This document shows positions 23,414 through 32,885 of a DNA stretch of 64,000 nucleotides, piece after piece. The position numbers and the translations under genes are program-made. The notes beneath the pieces are model-generated. The model did no database searches. It was not told the DNA's origin and worked only from the letters and a program-made list of their open reading frames with translations. Location: the NCBI GenBank assembly GCA_021234155.1, contig JAJEKV010000085.1, positions 2,430,896-2,494,895 of the forward strand, in the 5' to 3' direction. This stretch comes from Isoetes taiwanensis. Lineage: Eukaryota; Streptophyta; Lycopodiopsida; Isoetales; Isoetaceae. Positions within the stretch are counted from its first letter, which is position 1. The number at the start of each line of letters is the position of its first letter.

Positions 23414-23682
23414 TGTTATGAAGAAGATCTGATAATTTTAGAAGGTAGAAAAAGAGATAAGGACAGGGAATCGGATGAACCTGCATGACGTGTGGCTGGT
23501 TAAATATGCCTGACGACTTGAAATAGGGGCCGATTTTGGGATTGCCATGCATGGAGGTGAAAGCTTGAATAAGGATTGCATCGAACTTGTTTTTGTTTAA
23601 CATGGATATCAGAGTCAAAAGCTTGTAGTATAATATTTGTTGGTTGAACCATTGGTTTTGTAAATTGATCTATAAATCAATA
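23414..23682 (+). repeat. 3' LTR of the 19.7-23.7 kb copia element
   Basis: Begins TGTTATGAAGAAG and ends ATAAATCAATA. The last 65 bases match the 5' LTR almost exactly. It directly abuts truncated reverse transcriptase sequence rather than a polypurine tract. Confidence 0.85.
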
Positions 23683-23715
23683 CCCAAGGGGTTAATAAGA
23701 ATAAGACATAAGCTA

Positions 23716-24548
23716 TGTTAGTTATTTGTTCATGTAAATCTTGTACAGGGTTGAAGCAAGTCTAGCAGAAACTAATAGCAGGGTTTAAACTAAGAGAATG
23801 CAGATAGTAGCACATGTTAAAGAAAAACTTAGAACTCTCTCTATCTCTCTGCATACGTGGTCATCTACATACCTTGAGGTTAACTTAGTGAAGATTACGT
23901 GGTTGAAGGTGTGATGGCATCATGAACTAGCTTCAAGGTTGAAGGGGATTAATATATTTTTAATAGTTCCATGGTTCCCGAAAGTTTTTGGTCAATGGTT
24001 TAAAGTGTAGGTGACATTTGTTATGGTATGGGATATTTTGAATCCCGAGCGATTTCGGGCACAAAGATCGTGGGGATATTTGGAGGCCACCAAATCCAAA
24101 CTTAGAACTATTATCCATGCTAAACCGACGGAGAGAAGATAATAAATAGATCGGCAAAGCAATGCAAAACCATTGACCAGATCAGATTCGCTTTAACGCA
24201 AAAGAGGTTTGAAGTCGTGAAGTTCTGGTTTGGTCGAGGCAAACTTTAGCTACGTTGTTTTATGCAATCCCAGAAGCTACAAAAGATATTGTGCATTCAA
24301 TTCTATGATTTAAACTAATGGTTGAAATGCTTGTTGTATTGCAAGAGATTAGGGACCATATTGTGGCTCTCTTGATTGCATGAATTCCAATAGGAAATTC
24401 ATGATAAATTTCAACTTATGCTTGAAGTGTTGAAGTATAGATCATAGATTGATCAAATTAGAATTCGACTTGAAGTGTCAAGTTGATTCCCAAAGGTTGA
24501 AGGTTAAATTTGTGTGTTGAAAATTCTAGTAGACTTATATTTACTACA
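23716..24548 (+). repeat. 5' LTR of the 23.7-29.6 kb copia element
   Basis: Runs from TGTTAGTTATTTGTTCATG to TTATATTTACTACA. It aligns end to end with 28799-29626. Differences are few in the first 160 bases and in the last 250, but dense with small indels around 23880-24290. The primer binding site follows after one base. Confidence 0.95.
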
Positions 24549-24549
24549 T

Positions 24550-24562
24550 TGGTATCAGAGCC
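24550..24562 (+). other. Primer binding site (tRNA-Met type)
   Basis: TGGTATCAGAGCC, complementary to the 3' end of initiator tRNA-Met, one base downstream of the 5' LTR; gag starts 19 bases further on. Confidence 0.9.
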
Positions 24563-24580
24563 AGGTTGGCTTAAGTCATA

Positions 24581-25513
24581 ATGTCTACTAGATTTGCAGC
24601 AAATTTATTGAATCAAATTGAAGTATTTAAGGGGTACACTGGATTCCAAGTTAGGAAGGAGTCTATTAAGTCTGTCCTAGAATTTGAACATTTGTGGCAT
24701 CTTGTAGATGGCAGCCAAGCAACTGTTTCAGCCAGTTCTGGAAGTACAAGCCCTGCAGTTAGCTCTAGCAATCCAGGAGGAGGGACTGGAGCTCCACAAG
24801 GTTCTGGAGCAGCTGCAGCTCCTAGTGTTACTGTAACAGATGACACCAAGATTATGGAAGCTCAGCAGATAATTTTAAGCAAAGTAGGTACTGCTCTGAA
24901 GCTGAGATTAAGAGGGATGAAACCTCATGAAATGTGGCAGTATCTTATAAGTCAGTATGAGGTAAAAAGTTCTTCTCAAATAGATCTGTTGGAAAAACAA
25001 CTAAGAAGGCTAAAATTATTTGAGAAAGATGAGCTAACAGATTTTTTGGAGAAGTTTGATTCAATTGTGGCAGATCTTGAAGGAGCTGGGAATGTTCTTA
25101 GTGAGCAATATCAAATATTGGCACTATCTAGGGCTGTCTCTCACAACACTCAGCTTGCAACATTGGTAAGAAATATAGCCACCTCAAAGGAACACGCTTT
25201 GAGGATGATTCGGACAGAATTTGAATAGTCAAAGGGTATGCTTGAGGATGATCAATCTCCAGAGGTATTGTTTGCAAGAAAACAGAAAAGAGGAGGTGGT
25301 TCCAGCTTTGCTAAAGAGAGATTAGGGCCCTGCTATACTTGTAATCAATATGGACATTTGAAAAATGAATGTCCAAGTGGAGGTAAGCAATTTAAATGCT
25401 TTAATTGTGATGGTAAAGGCCATATATCTGCAAATTGCCCAAGCCCAAAGGGTATTGGAGGAAGAGGCAGGGGTCGAGGAAGAACACAAAGAGGAAGGGG
25501 ACATTTTAAATAA
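24581..25513 (+). pseudogene. gag: Copia gag with two CCHC zinc knuckles; one internal stop
   Basis: The frame opens at ATG 24581 (MSTRFAANLLNQIEVFKGY), shows the copia gag N-terminal pattern with FEHLWHLVDG, a Ser/Gly/Ala-rich linker at residues 48-85, and the gag_2-like body with MKPHEMWQYLISQYE and LRRLKLFEKDELTDFLEKFD. A TAG at 25226-25228 interrupts the frame at codon 216. The same frame then continues with two nucleocapsid knuckles, CYTCNQYGHLKNEC and CFNCDGKGHISANC (both CX2CX4HX4C), and an RGRGRGR-rich tail before a TAA at 25511-25513. Gag packages the element RNA into virus-like particles. Apart from the stop the domain is well preserved. Confidence 0.9.
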
Positions 25514-27176
25514 AGTGCCAGCCTGAATATTGTAGAAGATACCATTGAAGAAAACTCTGATGACATTGAGGTAAAAGATGTGTTAAATGTTTCTGAGTTC
25601 TCTGTTAAAGATAATAACAAATTTCTCATTATAGATTCAGGAGCAGAAAAGTCAGTAGTGCATGATGTCAAGATTTTAAAGGAATGTAAAAAAGAGAATG
25701 GCCAAGTGCAGCTTGGAGATGGTGGAGTGTAAAAAATTAGGGACTCTGGAATATTAGAATTATTTGATTTGAATGGAAAAAGTGTGTTACTTAAAGAAGT
25801 GTTGTGTGTACCAACACTTGTCAGGAATTTAATTTCAGTGTGCCAACTTGTGGATCTTGGTTACAAGGTTGTTTTTGAGAAGCTTGAATGCAAAATATTT
25901 TTCAATAATATTTTGAAATTCATTGGAAGAAGAGTAGGGAATTTGTTTGGTTTTCATAAAGACCATACATTATCTATCAACATTGTTGAATGTGTTTCAA
26001 AAACAACTTGGCACAATAGGTTATGTCACACTCATTCATCAAATATTGATCTGCTCATTAAAAGCAAGCTTATAACAGCAAAAATAGATGAAGAAAAAAA
26101 ATTTTGTGGAGGTTGCCAGCTTGGCAAGCAGTCAAGGCTTGCATTTAAAACAAAAGGCAAGAGAGCAAAAAGGGTGTTGGAATTGATCCACACAGATCTG
26201 TGTGGACCCATTAATATCACAGGAATAGAAGGTCATAGATATTTTATGACATTCATAGATGATTTTAGCAGAAGAACAAGATGTTATCTGTTAAAAACAA
26301 AAGATCAAGCATTTGAAGCCTTGAAACTATTTGTGGCTGAAGTTGAACTAGAGACTGATAGAAAAATTAAATGCATAAGATCAGACAGAGGAGGAGAATA
26401 CTTATCAAAGGAATTCAAATGGTTTTGTGCTAACCGTGGCATTAAAAGACAGTTGACTTGCAGGTATTCTCCTCAGCAAAATGGAGTAGCTGAAAGGAAA
26501 AACAGGACTTTGCTAAATGCTGTTCGATCTATGCTAAAATACTCTGGTCTGCCAAATTTCTTATGGAGTGAGGCTTTGAAGATAGCAGTGCATGTTCAAA
26601 ACATGTTGCCATCTGTAAGTACTAAAGGTACAATTCCTGAGATGTTGTGGTCAGGGAAAACTCCACTCTATGAAAATTTAAAGTCATTTGGTTGTTTGAG
26701 TTTGTTTTGTTCATATTCCTGAAGAAATTAGGAAAAAACTTGACGACCGTGCATACATTGCATACATGGTAGGTTATGATCTGCATTCAAAGGCCTACAG
26801 GTTGTATGATCCTACTCATAGGAAAATCTTGATCAGTAGAGATGTAGTGTTCAATGAAAACAAGTTTTATAGAGCTATTCCAAATGTTAATGATGAGGTT
26901 GAAATTAAGACTGATCAAGCTAACTCTGCTGCCAAGGAAATAGTTGAGCATACTGCTCAGACTGAAACAAAATTGCAGGATACAAGAACTGCTATTGACA
27001 ATGATAATGAAGATGGAGATGATGATAACATTGAGGTACAAGATACACAAAGTCTATCAGAGTTTGAACCTGCAATGGAACCTGCATTATCTGAAGCAGA
27101 GGCAGCAGAACCTGTGCTGAGTGAACCTGCAACAGAACCTGCAGTATCTGAAGATAAGACAGCAGAACTTGAATAA
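25514..27176 (+). pseudogene. pol: Copia protease and integrase, interrupted
   Basis: In the same frame as gag, the aspartic protease motif FLIIDSGAEKSVVHD lies at 25620-25665, followed by an in-frame TAA near 25730. The open stretch 25769-26722 carries GAG-pre-integrase (LCVPTLVRNLISVCQLVDLG), the integrase zinc-binding HHCC (WHNRLCHTH ... CGGCQLGK) and the catalytic DDE residues in HTDLCGP, IRSDRGGEY and QQNGVAERKNR. A one-base frameshift at about 26700-26712 moves the frame; FVHIPEEIRKKLDDRAYIAY continues from 26708. An acidic, repeat-bearing linker with EPA/LSE motifs (26960-27170) ends at a TAA at 27174-27176. Integrase catalytic residues are intact, so inactivation is by the stops. Confidence 0.9.
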
Positions 27177-28804
27177 GCTGAACCTTTAGAAAAGTCAAAA
27201 AGAAAGGCCAGAGGAACTGAAGCTCAGATTTTGGCTGATGAAAGCAAAGTTGAACTAAAAATGCATGGCAGAACTGAAGCAGGTAGAAGTAAGAGGCATC
27301 ATGGCAGCAAAGATGAAATCCATTCTGTATTTGATATTCTTGTGTTGGAAACTGATAAGTTGCCAAATAATTTTGAAGAAGCTATTAACAGTAAGGATTC
27401 TGAAAACTGGAAAAAAGCTATGGAGGACGAGATGCTATCCTTCAAAAGGACAGAAACCTATACTGTAGTTAGGTAAAAATGTTGTTGGCAATAAATGGAT
27501 TTTTAGAATAAAGCCAGGCATTGATGGATTGACTAAGAATTCAAGGCAAGACTTGTAGCACAAGGATTTACTCAGAAGAAAGGTTTAGATTTTGATGAAA
27601 CATTCTCTCCACTAGTCAAGATTAATAGTTTGAGAATGTTGCTAGCCATTGCAAACTCATGTGACATGGAAATTCATCATATGGTTTGAGGCAAGCACCA
27701 CGAGAATGGTACAAATGCATGGACAATTACCTTTTAGAACAAGAGTTTGAGAAGCTGAAATATGATGGAAATTTGTACAGATATAAGATTGGGAAGAATT
27801 GGTGTATTATAGCTCTATACGTTGATGATAATATCATGGTTGCAAATGACAAAGGTATCTTGGTTCATTGTAAGCAATTGCTCAACAAACGTTTTCAAAT
27901 GACAGATTTGGGTGAGCTTAAGAGATTTCTTGGTATTGAAGTTAATAGAGACAGAAAAAACAAGCTGCTAACTTTGAGCCAGCCAACTCATATTTTAAAT
28001 ATGTTGAAGAAATTTAACATGAGTGACTGCAATATAGCACAGACACCCTTGGTTCCAGGGCACAAAATTTCTGCTCATATGTGTCCAAAAACAGAAAAAG
28101 AGAAAAAACAAATGGAGTACACACCCTACAGATCACTAATTGGGTGCTTGGCTTATCTAGCTAACTGCACAAGACCAGATATTGCCTTTGGGGTAAACAT
28201 CTTAAGCAGGTACAATCATAACCCTGGTTTAGAACATTGGATAGCTGCAAAAAGGATCTTGAGATATCTAAAAGGTACTTTGAATATTGGCATTATGTAT
28301 AACTCAAGTGAGTTGCAATTAAAATGTGACTCTGATTGGGCTGGGGATTTAGACCAAAGGAAGTCTACTTCAGGATATGTTGTGCTATTGGGAGGTGCCC
28401 CTGTAGCTTGGAAATGCAAAAAGCAAGGAAGCATAGCTCTTTCCAGTGCAGAGGCAGAATACAATGCTGCAGCTCTATTGACTAAAGAAGTAATATGGGA
28501 AAGAAGATTGTTGACTGAATTAGGTGTAGAACAGACTGAACCTACTGTTATTTTTTGTGATAACACAAGCTGTATAGCCATGTCAAAAAATCCTATTTTA
28601 CATGAAAGATGTAAGCATATAGAGATGGAACTTCATTTTATACGAGATATGGTTGAAAAGCATATGGTTCATCTTACTTATATTAATACAGTTGATCAAA
28701 TAGCAGACCTCTTAACCAAAGCATTGTCACTTGGAAGGTTTCAGACTTTGAGAAAAGCAGTCCAATATAATGGCAAGGAAGATTACATGAAGGGGGAATG
28801 TTAG
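27177..28804 (+). pseudogene. pol: Copia reverse transcriptase and RNase H
   Basis: The RT starts around LPNNFEEAINSKDSENWKKA (27360-27420). Frameshifts occur near 27470 and 27537. [20 protein letters not shown] and [15 protein letters not shown] follow; then roughly 40-50 residues including the usual VKTAFLNG motif are missing, and the frame resumes at 27680 ([11 protein letters not shown]). The long open stretch to 28804 has the catalytic ALYVDDNIMVA box, RFLGIEVNRD, RPDIAFGVNILSRY, and RNase H with CDSDWAGDLDQRKSTSGYV, SIALSSAEAEYNAA, FCDNTSCIAMS and KHIEMELHFIRDMV. The stop at 28802-28804 lies in the first bases of the 3' LTR, which is normal for copia. The deletion removes part of the polymerase active site, so the enzyme would be dead. 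Confidence 0.92.
28789..28798 (+). other. Polypurine tract
   Basis: GAAGGGGGAA lies immediately upstream of the 3' LTR TG. Such tracts prime plus-strand DNA synthesis in LTR retrotransposons. Confidence 0.85.
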
Positions 28805-29626
28805 TTATTTGTTCATGTAAATCTTGTACAGGGTTGAAGCAAGTCTAGCATAAACTAATAGCAGGGTTTAAACTAAGAGAATGCAGACAGTAGCACATGT
28901 TAAAGAAAAACTTAGAACTCTCTCTCTCTGCATACGTGGTCATCTACATACCTTGAGGTTAACTTAATTGAAGATTACAATGGTTGAAGATTGTGATGGC
29001 ATCATGTAGACTAGCTTCAAGGTTGAAGGGGAGTTAATACATTTTACAATAGTTCCATGGTTCGAAACTTTTTGGGTCAACGGTTTAAAGTGCCGTGACC
29101 AATTGTTATGACTGTGGGATATTTCGAATCAAGCCGATTTCATGCACAAAGACTGTGGGATATTTGGAGGCCACCGAAATCCAAACTTAGAACTATTATC
29201 CATGCTAAATCGACGGAGAAGATAATAAATAGATCGGCAGCAATGCAAAACCATTGACCAGACTTTAGATTCGTTTAACGAAAGAGGTTTGAAGCCGTGA
29301 AGTTCTGGTTTGGTCGAGGCAAACTTTAGCTACAGTGTTTTATGCAATCCCGTAGCTACAGTATTATTGTGCATTCAATTCTATGATTTAAACTAATGGT
29401 TGAAATGCTTGTTGTATTGCAAGAGATTAGGGACCATATTGTGGCTCTCTTGCTTGCATGAATTCCTATAGGAAATTCATGATAAATTTCAACTTATGCT
29501 TGAAGTGTTGAAGTATAGATCATAGATTGATCAAATTAGAATTCGACTTGAAGTGTCAAGTTGATTCCCAAAGGTTGAAGGTTAAATTTGTGTGTTGAAA
29601 ATTCTAGTAGACTTATATTTACTACA
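28799..29626 (+). repeat. 3' LTR of the 23.7-29.6 kb copia element
   Basis: Starts TGTTAG at 28799 and ends TTTACTACA at 29626, followed by the AGCTA target duplication. It is collinear with 23716-24548 and nearly identical in its last 250 bases. Confidence 0.95.
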
Positions 29627-29639
29627 AGCTAAGGAACAG

Positions 29640-29835
29640 ATATTTAATTTAATAGAATAAAATAGAATGTATTTTTATCATCCACGGAGACCAATTGGAC
29701 TATGGGACCCATACAAAGAAAGGAGCAGCAAGCATATAGTTAGTCATAATGGTCTACTTCTATGACTAGTTGAAGGAGTGCTCCATCATTCTAGAACCAC
29801 CCATGAGGAAATGGATTGAAATTTAGAAGGGAAGA
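29640..29835 (-). repeat. LINE 3' tail copy, minus strand
   Basis: On the minus strand it reads TTTCCTCATGGGTGG, then GCTTGCTGCTCCTTTCTTTG, ATGGGTCCCATAGTCCAATT, GGTCTCCGTGGATGATAAAA and an ATTCT-type tail. The GCTGCTC...TTTGTA block matches the copy at 57690. The copia insertion at 23716-29626 lies just beyond the tail. Confidence 0.65.
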
Positions 29836-29842
29836 ATATAAC

Positions 29843-29935
29843 GAGCTTGACCCATTAGTAGGCATGTAATTTACGTTTTCCTATTGATGATTATTGAGAT
29901 TATCCCAATTAGTGATTACATGAGAAATATAGACT
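29843..29935 (+). repeat. Dispersed repeat, second copy at 16900-16990
   Basis: GAGCTTGACCCATTAGTAGG, then CATGTAATTTACGTTTTCCT and GATGATTATTGAGA, in the same order and orientation as near 16905. About 90 bases are shared. Confidence 0.55.
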
Positions 29936-30302
29936 TGAAGAGTCATTTTTGCCCGACTTACCAAATCGAAGCAGAATGAAAAGGAAAAAGATGATTTTTG
30001 GGGAGAAGAAAGATTAAAAGTGGGAAATGCTTCAAATTTGGACTAGATTCAGTACAAAATAGAGGTTTAGGGCATATTTCCATGGCAACCAGTCTGTCCA
30101 TTGGGGTGTATATTTCTATGCGACCATAGATCGAAAGGGAACATCTTTATCTCTATTTCTCATGCCCTAATGAGGTAGAGAAGAGGGGCCGGAATGTATG
30201 TTGCAGCGCCAATGTTTTCTTTACAAAAGCTACGTCGATCCACTCATTCAACCGCGTAGTAAATGTGACATCTTATGCTAAAATATTGTTACATTTAGGG
30301 GG

Positions 30303-30530
30303 ATAATGACTCATATGTCATACGGGAAGTTGTCAATGAAGACACTTACTATCTATTTATTATTATATTTGCCCAAGGTCACGGGTTCAACGCTTCATTG
30401 TGAAGGTGACCATGGTAATTGTAAAGTTAATGGGAGGTGGTGGAGGCAGGTCTCGTCTGAATGTATTGTGTCCCATCAACTCCGTGAGCTTCCCGTGGAC
30501 ATTAAAAATGTATCTATCTATTTTTAAATT
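30303..30530 (+). mobile_element. SINE-like unit with pol III-like boxes and a LINE-type tail
   Basis: TGTCATACGGG (30316-30326) fits 9 of 11 positions of the tRNA A-box consensus, and GGTTCAACGC (30384-30393) resembles the B box GGTTCGANNCC. They are followed by a tRNA-unrelated body and an end reading GTCCCATCAACTCC, TTCCCGTGGACATTAAAAAT and a (TATC)-type tail. The end resembles the local LINE tail (GTCCCATAGGCC...TCCGTGGACGATAAAA). Sharing a 3' end with a partner LINE is known for many tRNA-SINEs, which are mobilised by it. The box spacing (about 57 bases) is larger than in a tRNA, and the B box has mismatches, so this is a candidate, not a certainty. Confidence 0.45.
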
Positions 30531-30608
30531 TTATATAAAAGCTAATGTCAGTGTGGCATCGCGTATAATACCTACTATTTATTTTTATATTCCTTTTTCT
30601 AGCAGGGG

Positions 30609-31508
30609 TAAATTGTAGATGTGACGCCCACCTACAAGTACTTCAGAGTGGAGTTTTCTTCTTTACTATGTTGGGACACATCCATCCAATTGCGGGCGAC
30701 AGCAGGCTGGAAAGCCCCTAATGCAATGCAGAACAACAGCCACAGGATAGAGCTTTATGATTGGGGCCATCATTCACATCTATTAAAGGTACTGGTGGAA
30801 CCTGTTCTTCTATACGGAGTCGATGTTTAGGGCTCGGTGGTATCCCTGAGGACTTGGAATGACTTAGAGCAGATGCAGAAAGTCTTCTTAGCACGAGCAT
30901 TCGGGGTGAAATCCACGGTTCCATATCAAATCCTGCTGCAGGAGACATAATTTTTGCCTCTTCAGAGGGCAGCCCTTGATAGAGAAATCGTCTATTTTCA
31001 GAAGGTTGTCAATATGGACGATGCCCGTCTTTCGCACCAAGCTTATGCCATAGCAATGGGACCGCAATGGCTCAAGGCTTGTTGGAAGGACAAGAAATCT
31101 CAGTGGTTTGCTAGATAGAATGTGCAGGAGCACAGGTGCATATAGGTGAACACAGAGGTGGACGGCGACAACCTGAGGCATTACCTTGACACTTGTTTTC
31201 TCAGCAATCTTTGGGACCCCAGGGCCCTGGAACAGGTCAAAACGACACATTACAAGGAACACATAAACCCCACGCTGGACGGCGGTCCACAACGCTACCT
31301 ACGTTCACATCTGCCCATGAAAAAACACATCCTCATCGCCTCCATTCGCACATGTAACCACCATCTCCAAATTGAGACAGGCAGGTGGATTGAGGAGCCA
31401 CGCCAGGCTAAGCTTTGTCAGTGCTACCATATGGGAGCGATTGAGGATGAATGTCATACTTTTCAGAGCTGCCCAATGTATAATCAGATCACTTGGTCAG
31501 AATTCTAA
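30609..31508 (+). pseudogene. LINE ORF2 C-terminal half, 5'-truncated
   Basis: A single plus-strand frame is readable from 30609 to 31508. It starts in the thumb/connection part of the reverse transcriptase (TYKYFRVEFSSLLCWDT, RIELYDWGHHSHLLKVLVEP), continues with MQKVFLARAFGVKSTVPYQI and ends in a zinc-binding tail with HLQIETGRW and CQCYHMGAIEDECHTFQSCP. Four stops interrupt it (TAG at 30828, TAA near 30948, TAGs near 31117 and 31143), two of them where tryptophan is expected. It is homologous to the copy at 47815-48260, which has the same GPQ-L, HLRIETGRW and CQCCH...EDEHHALQS motifs. The frame runs directly into a minisatellite rather than into the family's normal 3' tail. Confidence 0.8.
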
Positions 31509-32030
31509 GACGATTCCTTTAGATTCTCTAAGATTCCCTAGATCCTTAAAATTTTTATGAAGATTCCCATAGATTCCTCTAGATTCTCCCAAGATTCCAA
31601 TAGATTCCCCAAGATCTATGTAGATTCTCTTAGATTCTCTAATCCTATGAAGATTACCCTAGATTCTCTAAGATTCCATCAAAATTCTCCTAGATTCTCA
31701 AAGATTTATGAAGATTCCACTGGATTCCTCTAGGTTCGCAAAGATTCTCTTGTGATTCCTAAAGATTCTAATGAGGTTCCTCTAGATTCTCAAAGATCCC
31801 AGGAAGATTCCCCTAGATTCTCTTAGTGTACCATAGATTTCGTTAAGATTTATGAAGATTCCATTGGATTCCACTAGATTCGCAAAGATTCTATTGTGAT
31901 TCCTATAGATTCTTTAAGATTCTATTGAGATTCCTCAAAATTCTCAAATATTCCAGGAAGATTCCCCTAGATTCTCTTAACATACCATAGATTCTATTAA
32001 GATTCTAAGATAAGAAGATTCTTAGGATCC
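31498..32030. repeat. AGATTC minisatellite with a higher-order repeat
   Basis: About 530 bases built from 10-14-base units of the type AGATTCCCCTAGATTCTCTA, with the core AGATTC repeated more than 35 times. Two higher-order copies are visible, 31701-31844 and 31845-31998, each starting AAGATTTATGAAGATTCCA and running through the same order of variant units to an ACCATAGATTTCGTT/ACCATAGATTCTATT end. The array starts at the end of the LINE ORF2 fragment. No ORF is supported in it. Confidence 0.9.
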
Positions 32031-32565
32031 GATCAAGTTGGCTCCAACTATGACGGAATTGTGCCAAAGCACCACTCATTGAAAAGCTCTTGACGAGAGG
32101 AATCGAAAGGTGTGGGCCTCACCTTAATCCGACCCCTCTAGTGCAAGTTACGGGTCTTTGAATGGGATTAAGAAAAAGAAAGCTTCCTAGAAAGTCCATC
32201 CAATAAATGCTTTGCCACCTCAGTACATTTTTATTAATGAGATTTATTAATGAGGATGCCACTTCACCTCATTTAAAAGAGAAAATGTAATTTAATATAA
32301 AAACGGCTAAGATCTAACGGCTAAGATCTGCTACACCAAATCACCTTTAAGGAACCTTCCTTGCACCTTCCCTATAGAAATCAAAAGCTATAATTTCGCC
32401 TTCCCCTTTGATCCGACGGTTCACAGATGGGGTGCATGCCCCCATGCATGCCCATGCATGTACACACATCTAAATATATGGCCGAGATGGAAAGGAGCAA
32501 CCGATGTGTCCCACACATCAAAGTGTGTTTATATATACAATGATAGTTTGTCAACAGTTTTATTG
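32030..32565. other. No gene seen
   Basis: Holds a tandem pair of AACGGCTAAGATCT (about 32301-32330) and an ATGCATGCCCATGCATG-rich spot near 32440-32462. No coding region was recognised. Confidence 0.55.
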
Positions 32566-32569
32566 CTGC

Positions 32570-32715
32570 CACGGTTTTTCCCTTGAAAACCCTTCAGAGC
32601 GGGGGTTTAACCGGAGCAGTAATACGCCTACTGCGTTCTTGTATTGGGTCCCATAGGTCAATTGGCCTCCGTAGACGATAAAAAAAAACATTCATTCGTT
32701 CATTCATTCTAATTT
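32570..32715 (+). repeat. LINE 3' tail copy
   Basis: GGTTTTTCCCTTGAAAACCC, then GAGCGGGGGTTTAACCGGAG, CAGTAATACGCC, TTGTATTGGGTCCCATAGG, TCAATTGGCCTCCGTAGACG, ATAAAA and an (ATTC)n tail. It is one of the most complete isolated tails and shows the AAAACCC...GGGTTT foldback. No LINE coding sequence lies directly upstream. Confidence 0.7.
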
Positions 32716-32786
32716 TATTTTTATATAAAAGTGAAGCCATCCAAGCTCATGTGACTCTAAAACGAATGTTGTATATTATTTTGTTA

Positions 32787-32885
32787 GAGATAATGGGCGC
32801 CCACAGGCCCTTAGGCGAGGTAAGGACCTGGCAGGGCGAGCCTGGTCCGCACCCCGCGTAAGGGCCTGCGGGTGCCCATTTTCTC
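32787..32885. repeat. 99-bp foldback element
   Basis: Arms of 31 bases (32787-32817 and 32855-32885) are inverted copies with 27 of 31 matches: GAGATAATGGGCGCCCACAG against GAGAAAATGGGCACCCGCAG, both continuing GCCCTTA. The 37-nt loop is GC-rich and itself contains AGGACCTGG and CCTGGTCC. No coding sequence. It is GC-rich against an AT-rich background, which suggests an inserted mobile unit. Confidence 0.75.

Larger units (their letters stand above)
19686..23682 (+). mobile_element. Ty1/copia retrotransposon, internally deleted
   Basis: Bounded by two similar LTRs of about 260-270 bp, with a tRNA-Met-type primer binding site directly after the 5' LTR and copia coding remnants in the order gag, GAG-pre-integrase/integrase, reverse transcriptase. 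The pol remnant jumps from the RT C-terminal part straight into the 3' LTR, so RNase H is missing. The LTR ends have lost part of the canonical TG...CA (CG at the 5' end, TA at the 3' end of the right LTR). No target duplication is visible. Stops and frameshifts are numerous. The next copia element begins only 33 bases downstream. Confidence 0.85.
23716..29626 (+). mobile_element. Near-full-length Ty1/copia retrotransposon with 5-bp target duplication
   Basis: The 5911-bp element has 833- and 828-bp LTRs starting TGTTAG and ending CTACA, a tRNA-Met primer binding site, a polypurine tract, and gag-PR-IN-RT-RH in the copia order (integrase before reverse transcriptase). A perfect AGCTA duplication flanks it (23711-23715, 29627-29631), so the boundaries are certain. 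Coding capacity is lost through at least four in-frame stops, at least three frameshifts, and a deletion that removes part of the reverse transcriptase. The terminal parts of the LTRs are almost identical but the middle third differs strongly. It inserted 29 bases downstream of the older copia and just beside a minus-strand LINE tail. Confidence 0.95.

Noticed and set aside
31498-32030. CRISPR-like array
   Set aside because: Units are contiguous and variable with no unique spacers of constant length; eukaryotic minisatellite.
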